Positions 34,310-46,714 of a stretch of 64,000 bases of DNA are shown here, one piece after another (the stretch's first letter is position 1; each line of letters opens with the position of its first letter). Under the pieces are notes generated by a model. That model worked only from the letters and a program-made list of their open reading frames with translations. It ran no database searches and was not told the DNA's origin. Position numbers and translations under genes: made by a program. Source of the stretch: Eonycteris spelaea (taxonomy: Eukaryota; Chordata; Mammalia; Chiroptera; Pteropodidae); NCBI GenBank assembly GCA_003508835.1, contig PUFA01000210.1:2298501-2362500 (forward strand), read 5' to 3'.

Positions 34310-35340
34310 TCTATAATTTTATATAAAGTGTTCAGTATCCTTAACTCCTAGCAACCACTAAGAAGTTCTCCATTTCTAAAATTTTGTTATTTTGAAAATA
34401 TTATATAAATGGAATCATAAAGTATATAACCTTTGGCTTTTTTAACTCTGCATAATCCCTTGGGTATTCATCACGTGTATCAACATTTGGTTACTTTTCA
34501 TTTCTAAATAGTATTCCATGGTAGCTATATATCACAATTTAACCATTCAGTGGTTGAAGGACATCTGGGATGTTTTCAGTTTGGGGATATTTTGACTAAA
34601 GCTGGTATGAACTGTCATGCATGTTTTTGTGTAGATATGTTTTCATTTCTCTGGGATAATGCTCAAGAAGACAATTGTTGGGTCATATAGTAATTGGATG
34701 TTTGATTTAATAAAAAAACAGCTGAACTGTTTTTTAGAGTGGTTGCATTATTTTATGTTTTCATCAGCAATGTCTGAGTAATCCTGTTTCTCTACATCCT
34801 TGCCAGGATTTGGTGTTGTTCCTTTTTTGTTTTAGTCATTCTGATAGGTGTATAGTGATGTCTCATCATGGTTTTTAATTTTTATTTCCTTGATGGCTGA
34901 TATTTGAAGCACCTGTTCATGTGATTATTTGCTCTATGTATATCTTCAGTGAAATGTCTTCCAGTCTTTTGCTCATTTTCTAATTGATTTTTTTTTTTTT
35001 TTACTGTTGAATTTTGAGAGTTCTTTATATATTTGAGATACAAGTCTTTTGTTAGAGGTTTGGTTTACAAACATTTTCTCCCAATCTCTAGCTTGTCTCT
35101 TTAGGCTCTTCACATGCGCTTTCGTGGAACAAAAACTTTGATATTGATGAAGTTTGCTTTATTAAGTTTTCCTTTTACAGATTGTGCTGTTGATGTTGAG
35201 TCTAAGAATTCTTTGCCCTGTCCTAAAAATTGAAAATTATCTCCTATTTTTTCTAAAAGTTTTATAGTTTTACTTTTACATTTCCTTGTGTAAAACATTT
35301 TGAGTAAATTTTTGTATTAGAAAGATTGATCCATTTCAAG
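34310..35340 (-). mobile_element. L1 3'UTR and ORF2 C-terminus, antisense
   Basis: Antisense blocks in order: aaatggaatcataaagtata, ctgataggtgtatagtgatg, gtctcatcatggtttttaat, tcatgtgattatttgctcta, caagtcttttgttagaggtt and acattttctcccaatctcta. It has a 5' truncation near 35,340. Confidence 0.75.
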
Positions 35341-35464
35341 TATCTGCATAAATTCAATTTTAACATATGGCAACATAAGTCTTTGATTTTTAAATAAACA
35401 AAGTCACATATACATAAATTAAAATAATGGCTGTAAAGAAGAGGTAACAGGTTTTATATTCTCA

Positions 35465-36015
35465 TACTTCCATGCCTTTGCTTTTGCTGTGCCAGCTACT
35501 AGAAATACTTAGTACTTTTCCTTTCTAAAACTTCTATTCTTTTCCAATTCCCATTTTCTCCAGGGAGATTTCCCTGACCGCCTATCCTGAATGGAAACAC
35601 TTCTCCCATGTTCTATATCACTCATTATATAGTTAATGGTACGTTTCACATCTTTAAAATACTGTGTTCTCTCCTACCACAGGAACTTTGCACATGCTGT
35701 TCTCTCTGATTGCAATTCTTCCACTATGCCTTCCACCTGGATGCCTCTTATCTTTCAGTTCTCAGGTGAAATGTTACTTTCATGGAACTGAGTAAGTCCC
35801 CATTCTTAAGCTTTCATATTACCGGTACTTAGTACAGTTGCTAATTAGGATTTTTTTTTTTCATCATTTGACTTTTTGTCTTTCCCACTAGACTATGATT
35901 CTTATGAGAGAGGAGCTATTTGGTGGTCACCCTTGTATGCCATGTATATAGCACAATGCCTGGCAAATAATTGATGTTCTATGAGTGTTTCTTTAAAAAA
36001 AAATGAATTAATGAA
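35465..36015 (+). mobile_element. L2 3' ends, two adjacent copies, sense
   Basis: The first copy covers about 35,465-35,660 (gagatttccctgaccgccta). A second starts over at about 35,680 (ggaactttgcacatgctgtt). It continues to the 3' terminus with cactagactatgattcttat, gcacaatgcctggcaaataa and an aatgaattaatgaa end. The repeated start shows two L2 pieces in the same orientation. Confidence 0.8.
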
Positions 36016-36029
36016 TTTCTGATTCGTAA

Positions 36030-36745
36030 ATTTTTAAAGGCAGGGACTATGACTTACAAATTATGGTCATAGATTCTAGGTGCTAAAGATTTAATAGTTG
36101 ATTTCAAAGTGAGAAAGCTGAGCACTTAGTTTATCCACACAACAAAGTGTTTAGGAGAAGAGCAATATTTACTCAGATAATTTTTATTGGAGGAAGGTGC
36201 CAGTTGGTAATACATAAAACCTTTCCTGAAATACCCATGTGATTAGAGTTAAGTAACCATAATAATTTAAACAATGAGCAGTTAACTTAAATTATTTAAT
36301 TTCTTTTGAATGTAGTTATTACCTAACAAACCTTCTATTATTTCTTCATATAGTAAAATAAATGCATAAAGAAATATGAGGATGGCCAGGCAAAAAAAGA
36401 TATTAGCGACCGATTTGTACCAGAGCACTTTACAAAAACTAAGTATAATTTTGCTGGCCTATTTATGAGTTAAAAATATGCATTATGTTGTTCATCCCAT
36501 TTTCTATTTTATGCTCTCCTGGAGAGTCCAGTTGAACTGTGGCTCATTTTTAACTCTCTCCCATACTTCCCTATTTCCATCCACCCAGACTGCATGGGTG
36601 TGAAAGTCTCTTTGCTATTGTTAGCTGCACTGGAGCACATTGGGTCCTTCCAGAAGCAGTGAGTGAGGGTAAAAGTTCCTTTAAGAGAACTTTCCATTCT
36701 TAGCCTAGCCTAGCTGCTGTGGCCTGAGGGGCTAATCAAGTTTTA
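36030..36745. other. Unassigned
   Basis: Mixed composition. The part at 36,500-36,730 is less AT-rich and looks single-copy. Confidence 0.35.
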
Positions 36746-36747
36746 TA

Positions 36748-36830
36748 AACACTGATTAAATCAGGTAGGTTATTTTCATCACTGTTTTCCAGAGGGGGAA
36801 ATGGAGGCACCTCACATGGGAATAATATTT
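36748..36830 (-). mobile_element. MIR SINE, antisense
   Basis: The run aaatcaggtaggttattttc, then gaaatggaggcacctcacat, is antisense MIR. Confidence 0.5.
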
Positions 36831-36839
36831 GCAGGTACA

Positions 36840-37990
36840 GAAAGACAGTTTTCTATTGCTTAATTCCCTTTCCCTTGCTAATGGCAGCAGACAGCCCCAG
36901 AGGAGTTAGAGTTTGAATAGCATTCAAACAGGTCACATTTGGAGATGGAGGTATCTCATTAAAAACTTTCTGTTTTACTGCTATATATGCATTTGCTGTA
37001 TATCCAAATCCATGACAGAAACACTGTACCACTTCTGTCTTAGTATCTAATAGTCCTTGCCAGGTGGAATGAAAAAGTTGATTACACACAGCTTTCCCAA
37101 TGTCTTTTGACAGGAAAGAGCAACAAACAAACAAAAACAAAAACAAAAAATTTTTCTTAACAAATGGAATGTCAATCAAAGCTCAAACATATTAATGCAA
37201 GATTAACTGGTTTCAAGTTAATTCCTAGGAAGCATAATAAGATAGCATGACTGGTTTTATGATTCAGGAATATCTTTAACACGGGGTTGTTTTCATGTTT
37301 TGTTTTTTTCACACTCATGTGCCCACCTTCTTGAAAAGTCAGTGTTACCACCCGACTTGGAAAGCTCTGTACGGGGAATTGAAAAGGGGTAACTCTCACA
37401 ATTTCTTCTTTCTTTTTTAATGAGCTATAGTCTATAATGTGTTAGAACAGGCCAAGATTTGAAAGAAAAAAAAAAAAACTAAATTTGAGCTAATTGTATC
37501 TTGACAGGTCCCCTCCCTCAACCCTGCTCTGAACACTGGGTTTCTCTCACAAAGATATTTTTTTAAAATATTGAGTTGTGTGGCAGTGTGGGTGGGAGGC
37601 AGGAAGGAAAAGGAGGATTTTTGAATTAAATAGAACTTTAAAATGTGTCACAAATTTTCATGGCAAAGAATGTGGCATTGGAAATCTCTGGGATTGGTGC
37701 AGATTCTGTGACATTCACATTCCTACTTTCTCTCCAATGGGTTTTCTTCTTGAAGGTCAGATGGGAGCAAAGCTCTATGCCTTCCACCATTGACTCATTG
37801 GTTCCTGAGTAGAGACATCCCTCATTCCCAGGTCTTGCCATGGGTAGAGTTTATGAAATTATAATCCAGAGACCTTCAAATGGCCTCCAGACAATCTCTT
37901 TCTTAGTTTAGAACTTTAGAGCTAAATGTCACCTTATAGGTAATCTAGATCCTTACCACAGAAAATATAGTCCAAGAAACAGAAGATCTG
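36840..37990. other. Unassigned, single-copy in appearance
   Basis: A minus-strand frame of 108 codons at 36,853-37,179 has a hydrophobic start after VKKN, but its start region lies over an A/T-rich run and no family fits. A short degraded MIR-like piece may lie near 37,900-37,985. Confidence 0.35.
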
Positions 37991-37994
37991 CCCT

Positions 37995-38110
37995 TACCAG
38001 GAAGCTTGTTAGAAACAGAGAATTCTCCCCCGCAGACCTACTAATTCAGATAGTGTCTTTTAACGAGATCCCTAAGTGATTCACAAGTACATTAAAGGTA
38101 GAGAAGTGGT
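37995..38110 (+). mobile_element. MER5-type hAT-Charlie fragment
   Basis: Blocks gaagcttgttagaaacagag, gcagacctactaattcagat, cttttaacgagatccctaag and acattaaaggtagagaagtg match the MER5 type of short hAT repeat. Confidence 0.65.
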
Positions 38111-38324
38111 GCCTAGATTGAAGCTCTTTTTTTTCTAGATTAGGACCTTGTGATCCTGATCTGGGGAGTTATTAGTGTCATACAACAAATCAGAGCCATT
38201 GCTCTACGTTCTCCAGGCATACTGCTCTTCCTTCATATGTCACTGCTCCTCTTGAACCTTGAATGGAGAGTTATTTGTATTTGTGTTCACTAGTAAAAAG
38301 GGAAATGGTTCCTCATTCACATAA

Positions 38325-38405
38325 ACTGTGTCTGTGTCTCCATCATCTTTAACTTGTGGAAAACACCTAGCACGGTGCCTGTGTACATAGTAGGTGCTGA
38401 ATTGA
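38325..38405 (+). mobile_element. L2 3' end, sense
   Basis: Contains acctagcacggtgcctgtgt and acatagtaggtgctgaattg, the terminal L2 block. Confidence 0.6.
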
Positions 38406-38867
38406 CACTATGATTATATTAATAAGATTATTAATACTAGTAGTTACTGTCATTAATTTTCTGTGTGCAGTAAAAGTAAAAGAAAAATTTCCATAGAGGA
38501 TATCTCATCTACCCAACTAGCCTACAGACAAGACCAGGAAATCAGAGGCTGATGTAGTGAGACAGGTTTATTTTCACTTAAATTACTGCCAGAGGACAGA
38601 AAGTGGTTAGCTGGTGAAACACCTACCAGAGCCCCACAGCTCCTTGTAAGCAGAAAAGTATTGTCTTCCCTGCTTCCCTGGAATTGGTAAAATAAAAAGT
38701 TGCAGAGTCATTAAAGGCACAAAGAGTCTTCTGGTGGAATCTCTTCTGCTAATCGCATTTTCTTTCGTACTGTATAATTGAGAGAAAACTCACCTGCTGG
38801 CCAGGCATTTCTCTTCTCTCGATTCTTTTCTTCCTATTCTCCTGTCCCACTCTTTTTTTCTTCCCTC

Positions 38868-38981
38868 AACATTTGTTGAGCATCTACTATATGCTAAACT
38901 CTACAATAAGTACTGGCAAAATACGTAGTGTTTAATTTCTTCCCTCAAAAAGATCTTATTATAGCAAGGACAAAAACAACC
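38868..38981 (-). mobile_element. L2 3' end, antisense
   Basis: The sequence acatttgttgagcatctact, then atatgctaaactctacaata, is the reverse L2 terminus, adjoining a TG microsatellite. Confidence 0.55.
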
Positions 38982-39018
38982 GTGTGTGTGTGTGTGTGTG
39001 TGTGGTGTGTGTGTGTGT
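38982..39018. repeat. (TG)n microsatellite
   Basis: TG run with one GG interruption near 39,004. Confidence 0.95.
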
Positions 39019-39179
39019 AATATTATGATATAATGATTTATAAAAAATATATATTTGGTCATTCAGATGGCAAAAATATATTTCTCACATATATTTGGTC
39101 TTCTTCCAACCTTACTGGCCTCCTAAATCCTTGGAATTTTCTGTGTTGAGAGTGATAAAGGTGCCTTTTGTTATGTTAA

Positions 39180-39440
39180 TGAGGACACTTTGGGAAGCAT
39201 CTAAGGATGGGGCTGGTTACCAGTTGGAGCCAACTATGTAGTTAAGTTAGAACTTTCAGTCCCACTTCCTGAACTCAGGGAGGGGAGAGGGGCTGGAAAT
39301 TTAGCTCAATTGCCAATGGTCAATTGCCAATGGTCAATGATTTAATCAACCGTGTTTATGTAATAAAGCCTTTATCAAGACCCATGATTGGGCTTGGAGA
39401 GCTTCTGGATTGGTATGATCTAGCTTTGGCATTTATAGGG
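39180..39440 (+). mobile_element. ERV LTR, probable (family uncertain)
   Basis: Blocks gaactcagggaggggagagg, then aatgatttaatcaaccgtgt, atgtaataaagcctttatca and cttggagagcttctggattg keep the order of a widespread mammalian LTR. A 14-bp unit, tcaattgccaatgg, is tandemly duplicated at 39,306-39,333. Confidence 0.5.
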
Positions 39441-39599
39441 TCTCCTGGGACAGAATTTCTTTGTTCACCCATATTTAAGTACAAAAAAAGCTGTACAGTA
39501 AAGGCAATTGAGTATACACTTATATTTGGAAATTCTTCTCCACACATCTCTGGTACTTTTTACTCATTAAATTGTAAGTCAGAAACAGTTATATGTTTT

Positions 39600-40435
39600 T
39601 AACAAATCTCCTCACCTAGATGTATAAATATGAGTCCTTCCTGTGCTTCCTTTTCCTTACAGGTAGGTTGGCACTGGGCTCAACCCCTGACAACTGTCCC
39701 AGCATTATAAAATCTCTCGTTCTCTTCAGTCAACTCCATTTCTGGACATGGAATACCAGATCCAAGGCGTGGTGGTGAGCACGTCAAGTGACAAAATACC
39801 TGTGTATTGTAGGAGACATTAAATTTATTTGCTTTAGGGTCAAACTTGCTCTTTTCTTTTGCATAAGTGCTGCGTGACAAGGCAGCATTGGTAGGAATTT
39901 GGTATGTGCTCTTCCTTTCCTTTGAGGGAGAGGTCTAGGGCAGACCTCTCTAGGCTGTATCTGTGGCTTCCACCCATAGATATGGATGCTAGGACTCTGC
40001 TGACTGCATATGTAGTTGTGTTTTACTTCAAAGGATTGAACTGCTGTTACATCTTGTTTTAAATAAGAGAGTTTAAATAGTAGTGCCATGTTTAATTAGG
40101 GCCTGAGTAAGACTTCTACTGTGAGATAGAACAAACTCAGAAAAGGATCCTTTCGTCTGTGAAAAGTATGTCATAAAACAAAATCCTTATCTGTGTGTAA
40201 TAAGCAAAGGTAAATTGAATTATAATGAAATAGAGAACTGAATTACAGGATTTGGGGAAGAACTTTCTAGAACTATAAGAAAAACTAATACCTAATAAGA
40301 TATTTCCAAGTAAAAGTCCTACTGAGGCTAGTTTAATAAATATATGTTTTATATCATAAAAATAGTTTTAAAAGTGATAGAAAATTTACATTTTCAGTAG
40401 TATTAACATATCTCTTTTAATGAAGAGATGGGAAA
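39600..40435. other. Unassigned
   Basis: No repeat or gene recognised. Minus-strand frames at 39,680-39,880 and 39,784-40,089 overlap in different frames and look like chance. Confidence 0.4.
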
Positions 40436-40439
40436 GCTA

Positions 40440-40670
40440 TAGCATAGCAGGTAGGTGGGAGTGTTTGAAAGCAGAAAAATGCCTTTTCAAGTTTTTGTCT
40501 ACTTAATCTACTTAATCTTAGACACTTTATTTAACCATTCTAAATGCTCATTTATCATCTTTAATATGAGAGTAATAAAATCCAACCAACTGGAGAGTTG
40601 AGTGGATTAAATGAAATAATGTATGTAAAGTGTCTGTCATGTAAAGGTGTGAACAAATTCATTTTTTTAT
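40440..40670 (+). mobile_element. MIR SINE, sense
   Basis: Blocks gctatagcatagcaggtagg, ttatttaaccattctaaatg, tcatttatcatctttaatat, aaatgaaataatgtatgtaa and gtgtctgtcatgtaaaggtg follow MIR over its full length. Confidence 0.75.
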
Positions 40671-40759
40671 TTTGAAGACTTTTTCCTCACAGAAGAAAAT
40701 GTACTTCCGTTAGACACATTGGGTGAATGTCAATTTTATTTCTTTCATTAACATACAGT

Positions 40760-42030
40760 AAGATTAAATGTTTGGGGGGTATATAGTTCTATGAATATTA
40801 CTCCATTTGTAGATTAGTATAATCACAGGATGCAGAACAGTTCCTTTGCCCCCAAAAGACTCTATTGTGCAACCTCTTTGTAGGCTTTTTGTAGACTCCC
40901 CATTCCCCTAACTCTTGGCAGACACTGATATATCCTCAATTACTATAGATTTGTCTTTTTGAGGATATCACATAAATGGAAGTATGCATTATGTAACCTT
41001 TGGAGACTGGCTTCTTTCACTCGACATAATGCCTTTGAGATTCATCCAAGTTGTTTTGTGTATCAATAGTCTGTTCCTTTCTACTGCTGAGTGGTATTCC
41101 ATTGTATGGATATATCACATTATGTTTAACTATTCACTTATTGTAGATACTTGGACTGCTTCCAGATTTGGCAATTATGAATACATCTGTTATCAACATT
41201 TGATGTCAGCTTTTTGTGTGAATACGAATTTTCATATCTCTAAGGTAAAATACCCCCAAACGGGATTTCTGGGTCCTATGGTAAATATATGGAGAGCTTT
41301 ATACAAACTGCCAAACTATTTTCTGGAATGTCTGTATTATTTTTCATTTCCAAGCAATGTATGAGAGTTCCAGCTGTTCTGTGTCCTTACCAGCACTTGT
41401 GTGTCTTATTTTAGCCATTCTAATAGGTATATAGAAGTATCTCCTGTGGTTTTAATTTGCATTTCCCCAATGGCTAGTGATGTTGATTATCTTTTCAAGT
41501 GTGTGTATGTGTGAGTGCGTGCACGTGTGTGTGTGTGTGTGTGTGTGTCAGTGTGTTTTACCACATATACATATGCTTAGGTGAAGTGTTTGTTCAGTTT
41601 TCTGTCTTTTTTTAGTGTTGGAATCATGTTACCTATAGCTCAGTTTGAGAATTGACATGATTACCGTGTTGTCTTCCAATATATGAGCACCATATGGCTC
41701 TCCATTTATTTAGATCTTCTTTGATTTCTTTCATCAGCATTTTACAGAGTTCAGCATAGAGATATAATACAGGTTTTGTGAGATTTATATCTAAGTATTT
41801 AATGTTTTTTAAAGCTACTATAAGCAGTGGTTTTTTTTAAAAATTCCTGTTCCCAATTGTTTATTGCTATTATATATAAATACAATTGATTTTTGCGTGT
41901 TGCCTTATGTCCTATGATTTGCTAAACTCACTTATTATTTTCATGAGCTTTTTATAGATTTATTGAGGTTTTCTACGTAGCAAATCACATCATCTGTGAA
42001 TAAGGACAGTTTTATTTCTTTCCCAGGCTT
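40760..42030 (-). mobile_element. Ancient L1 3'UTR and ORF2 end, antisense
   Basis: Antisense blocks: gtattccattgtatggatat (41,095), accccc-flanked gggatttctgggtcctatgg (41,262), tatacaaactgccaaactat (41,301) and tggttttaatttgcatttcc (41,446). ORF2 text then continues to 42,030 with an internal deletion. The 126-codon plus-strand frame at 40,984-41,364 lies entirely on the antisense strand of this L1. Confidence 0.75.
41499..41556. repeat. (TG)n microsatellite within L1
   Basis: An imperfect TG run with gtgcgtgcacg in the middle and a perfect part at 41,525-41,548. Confidence 0.92.
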
Positions 42031-43164
42031 ATCCTGAAGTGTTCTCTATCCACAGGTCAGTGGCCACTTCTGGGTTGTATGCTATTATGCATCCACACTG
42101 AGCAAGAGAGGAGGAAAAGTGTGAAATTCTCTGCCAATTTGGTAGTATATCAAATTTTAGTCTTCTTTCCTAACCCTCCTGCTATTACTTACTATTTAGA
42201 GCTCTCAAATGATTCTTCACACATTTTGTCCAGGTTATATAGCTGCAAAAAATGGGAGGGGCACAGGGTGGGTTGTGCTTACTCTATCTTACCTTGAGCC
42301 CAAACCAGAGATTGTATTTGGGGTCTTCCCTCTCAGTAATTAGAATATAATTTGTATTTCTCCATTCACACTCTTTTTTCTGTCCCTGCTGCTTAATGTA
42401 CTCTGCTGACCTTAATCCTGGGTGTAAGCAAGGAACATGTCAATGGAACACAGTAAAATCGAGGGGGTTTTGCACATATGGAGCTTTGGCTGCCTTAGCA
42501 CTGTGCTGCAAGAAATTGAGTTAAATGAGTCTGGACACAGGGTAAGAGAGAAACTTTAACTCAGCTTACATTCAGATTATTTCAAATTAGAAAATTAATG
42601 AGCCCCTTAAACCACAGAAATTTTCTGGATCAATTTACAACACAGAAAATCAATGGAAGCTTTCTTTGCTTGGCCAGTGTGGTTATTGGTAATTCCGCAA
42701 CATTTGCATTTTAAAATGAGTGTGTGCACATGTTTCCAGCATGGGTGAGGCATTGCAATGAGAAGTCAGTGGAAAGAATAAACCAGAGGAAAGTGGTGAT
42801 GTAAAAGCTCTTGAGACCTTGTTTTGACTGGATTCATTGTTTTCATTGTTTTGTTTCTTGTGTTGGAGTCATCCAGTAAACCTTGGCTCTCTGGTAACCT
42901 CTTTCCTTTCACAGGTGGTCTAGCTGGTGAGGTTAAGCGGATCGAACTTCACGGAAGCTGCTTTGCAGCTTCTTGCTGTTTCAGAATAAAGTTTGGAAGC
43001 AAAGTTATCCCTGGTTTTAAGTTACTCTTGTTCTTTGCACTGTGTTTGGTTTTTCAGTTAGGGACCCACACACCAACACACTCCAGGGTGCACTTTTAAC
43101 AAATACTTACTTCCATTTTCACATTTCAACTTCTTTTGGAGGCTCTAAACGCTGGTCTGCAACA

Positions 43165-43180
43165 TCGCCATCTGGTGGCT
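43165..43180 (-). promoter_or_regulatory. CTCF-like binding motif
   Basis: tcgccatctggtggct contains gccatctggtggc, close to the reverse orientation of the core CTCF site (GCCCTCTGGTGGC type). One motif in 64 kb can arise by chance. Confidence 0.4.
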
Positions 43181-43934
43181 CCAAAGCTACATGGAAAAAA
43201 AGATGGTATTTTCTTGTTTGTTTGTTTTTCCAAGACGTTTCTTCTGCTGCTCTCAGTTGATTTAGAATGAACTCATGACAGAATCGTGCACCAATTTAGA
43301 TTTCTGCTCAAGCCATTTCTCTCTTCCTGCATATATACACCTAGAAATGTGTAAGGACAAGAAGAAAGAAAGCAGAAGGATTTGGAAAGCAACAGGGTTT
43401 CTGATGCGAAACCTAAGAATTATATAGAGAAAATGCTGCTACTGAAATGCATCTAATCTGAATGTAGTTGTATTGAGTTTCCTTCTCTGCTTGGGTAATT
43501 TTAGGAGTTTTTAGTTTTATCACAGACACCATATTTGGACTGAGATATCTTTTAACTTTCATGGTTCTAGGTGTTTGGGTCATTGATGGAGAGTGACTTC
43601 CACATCAAACTCCCTCCTCTCTGCCCCCTCCTTCAATTCCTGCTCCTGCCATAGCCCCAAAATGTGCTTGATTGTCATGGGTTAAGTTTTACTTGTTTTG
43701 CCTAAATAAATCTGGGGAGTTTTTCTGTTCTCTGAAAATTTTAATATTCTAGTTGAAAATGCTAAAGGAACTAACTGCTTCAGTAATCCTGATGGAAACA
43801 TAAGCTCACAAGGAACAAAAATCTGTGCTGTGTTTTTATTTCATCACTGTTGGCATCTCATCTCTCTTTCCTAAATTGCTCACCTTAAGAATTGCTCTTT
43901 CATTTCTCTTTTCCAGTTTTCCTCTAATATGATA

Positions 43935-44025
43935 TTACATATATGTATATATATATACACATATATATGCTTATTTACGTGTGTCTATATGTGGTATGTG
44001 TGTGTGCGTGTGTGTAATATATAAA
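43935..44025. repeat. Compound TA/TG microsatellite
   Basis: atatatgtatatatatatac, then TG-rich sequence (gtgtgtgtgcgtgtgtgt) and TA sequence. Confidence 0.85.
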
Positions 44026-45424
44026 AGATATAGTGAAGATAAAAAGATACCACAATATCCATATACTGGATGATCAGCCCCTAAACAGCTGAATATCAAA
44101 GTGATTTATTACACATGAATTTAAAAAGATTTAAGGACAAGGACTAAAGCTGTTTCATATTTTAAAAACTTAAAATCTTGAAAATTACAGATTAAACAGT
44201 TCAAAAATATACATGCATACCCAATGATCAGTTAGAACCCAAATGTCAATTAAAATTTGTGACTTTATTATCAGATAAACTCATGAAAGAGTTTAACTAT
44301 CTGAATCACTGATAGTTCCACCAAAAAATATAGAAGTAAAAAAGTAAAAAAAACCCTTTTCTTACTATTTATAACGGATGTTATAGAACCAATGTACCAA
44401 AACTTAAAGTTCAGTTCTTTATTCATGAGTGAATTCCTTACATCCGCAGGCAGTCTACATACATGAATATGAATTTGCCACAGAATTATCTTTATAAGTT
44501 TGGTTTATGGTTTCCCAAACCACATTAAGAAATGCAGTTTGGTAGTAGAAGTTTATTTTAGGCAAACAAACTGACAACACTCAGAAGTTATAGGTAAAAA
44601 TTTGGGGAGAATTTTTAAAAACACAAAAATAAAAGCAAGAATTTCAGTGGCCTGGATTATTTTGTGTCAGAGCAAGTAGTCTCACCAATCATAATACCTC
44701 TAAGGATTCTGCTATATAACAGTACTCCATAAAATATTACCTGAACCGCAGGATCTAGACTAAGTTCTTCAAGCTCTGTTTGAAAGGCAATGTGTATGTG
44801 TAATGTATTTTAGAAATATTTTTATAGCAAATATTTTATGAAAAAAATAAGAACAGTTAAAAATGAAACCTTGTGCTCTCTAGAAATTAGACATATCACT
44901 CACATATTTGTTACCAAGGTGGACCTGCTGAGGAGTCACTGTCACATACAAGTATAAAGTATAGAGATAGAAATATGACAGTAGCATGAACTTCCTAGAA
45001 GGAATTAATGTGAATAGAATTGAAGGTAGGAGAAGGTGTTTCTCATACAAGTGACTCAAAGTTCAGAGTTTGAGATAGAAAGGAAGTGATAGGAGAGGAA
45101 GAAAAAAGAAATGGAAAGAGGGAAGGGGAGAAATTAAGAAGAAATCTCTTACATGTTCATGTACTGTATGATTGACTAACAAATATTTATTGAATACCCT
45201 ACAGCAAAAACAAACAAAACATATTGGTCTCTGAAGTAATTCTAGCATTCTCATTTCTTGGTTAATTTCCCAAATCTGTTTCTTATTTTAAGGAAAAGCA
45301 AGAATTCATCAACAAAATTATGAATACAAAATGTGTAGCAAGCAATTTAGAATATTTTAAAAACTTTACTACTTAAATTATGGTCCATGGATCATTAGCA
45401 TAAGTTTCACCTCGGTGTTTGTTA

Positions 45425-45545
45425 GAGATAAACTTCTTGTAATCATTTCACAGTATATACAATATCAAATCATTATGTTTTACACCTAAAACTAATGCCA
45501 TGTTATATATCAACTTTATCTCAATGAATATAAATAAACAAAACT
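45425..45545 (+). mobile_element. L1 3'-terminal stub, sense
   Basis: Blocks tgtaatcatttcacagtata, atcaaatcattatgttttac, acctaaaactaatgccatgt and tctcaatgaatataaataaa are the last about 120 bp of a laurasiatherian-type L1 with an A-rich tail; strongly 5'-truncated. Confidence 0.7.
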
Positions 45546-45549
45546 ATCC

Positions 45550-46670
45550 TGAAGTATGAAAGATATCAGGTAAACAAGAGGTAATTATAAGTAGCAAATG
45601 CTGAGAAAAAGATTTAATTGCTTATTGAGGGACATGTTCTTACACACAATGTGGGCATGAGTGTGCACTGAATATCATATGGCAAGATTTATCCCATATG
45701 AGTGAAATAACGGTAACATAATTATTTTTCAAAAAGGAGAAACTATTTAAAATGCAAACTCTTAGTTGAGCTTTTAAAGGCTATTGTATATTTGCAAATG
45801 AGTTAAAGCATTGTACTCTGGAATAAATAATGTTGACATAGAACAAAGTAAGCTTGAAAATTAATTAAAAATTGTATTAGTTCATGATCTATTTGTGTTC
45901 TTGTGTCAAAAAAATTTTGTAAACTTTGTTTAGCAAATACAGTAAATATGTTGTTGGTGTTAGGAGTCAGGGTTTTCAGTGGGAGAGAGAAGAGATGCAG
46001 GTATAAAACCAGAGAAGTTAAGTAAATCTTTATAATCTTAAAATTGAATTGGAAATGTCAGTTTGAAGTCCGACTTTTTTTCATTAAAAAAATATTTTCT
46101 AGCCCTGTCCACTAAAAAAGTTTTTTTAAAAATAACCAATCCAGTAGGAATGCCCATATTATGGTATTCTATCATTTCTCATTGAAACACATTTCCTTGA
46201 GCAGAGCCTGAGAAAAGTATTCTTGTGAAAGTGATTCCTTGAGGAAATGCTTTATAAGAGAGTCAGGGAAGCAAGACAGTGTCTGGGGCAAAAGCTAAGT
46301 GAGGACATAGGTTTGGCTGGAGACTAGCTTCAGCCTGGTTTATACTGGGCTCTGGTGCACAAATTGTACTTCAGAGTTTGTCACAGCTTGTAGCTAGCCT
46401 TTTGTTCCCTATCTCAGTTACTGAGATGAGGAAGCTTGGTTTAGCCTAGGAAAATTCTTTGAAGACAAGACAGTTGTGACACATTAGCTGTCAACACACA
46501 GCAGCTGGCAGAGTACTGGCCAAGTAGGTGGGATCTAGGAAGGTACCTACAGCAGCTAACAAAGATTCCTTGGAGAAATGGTTAATTCTAGATCTGGAAC
46601 AGGAAATGTAGAATGAGCCTTGAACATTAAAAAAAAAAAATTATAAAAGTATTTGGAGTTTCTATTTTTC
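45550..46670. other. Unassigned
   Basis: The part at 46,190-46,600 is less AT-rich and could be an unrecognised LTR or single-copy DNA. Confidence 0.35.
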
Positions 46671-46677
46671 CTTTTTT

Positions 46678-46707
46678 TTTGGTAGAAATTGAGTAATTTC
46701 TACCAAA
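46678..46707. repeat. Perfect 13-bp inverted repeat with 4-nt loop
   Basis: tttggtagaaatt (46,678-46,690), loop gagt, then its exact reverse complement at 46,695-46,707. It lies at the left edge of antisense L1. Confidence 0.92.
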
Positions 46708-46714
46708 TTATTAG

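Larger units (their letters stand above)
42040..45420. other. Unassigned, mainly single-copy in appearance
   Basis: A 3.4-kb stretch without a named interspersed repeat, one of the longest here. It contains a CTCF-like motif at 43,165 and a microsatellite at 43,935. The plus-strand frame 42,824-43,099 (91 codons) has a hydrophobic start but no family resemblance. Confidence 0.35.

Noticed and set aside
36853..37179. 108-codon minus-strand frame with a hydrophobic N-terminus
   Set aside because: The hydrophobic stretch derives from an AAAC/AAAAAC-rich run, and no family fits.
40984..41364. 126-codon plus-strand open frame as a gene
   Set aside because: It lies wholly on the antisense strand of an L1 ORF2 end; the codons follow LINE sequence read backwards.
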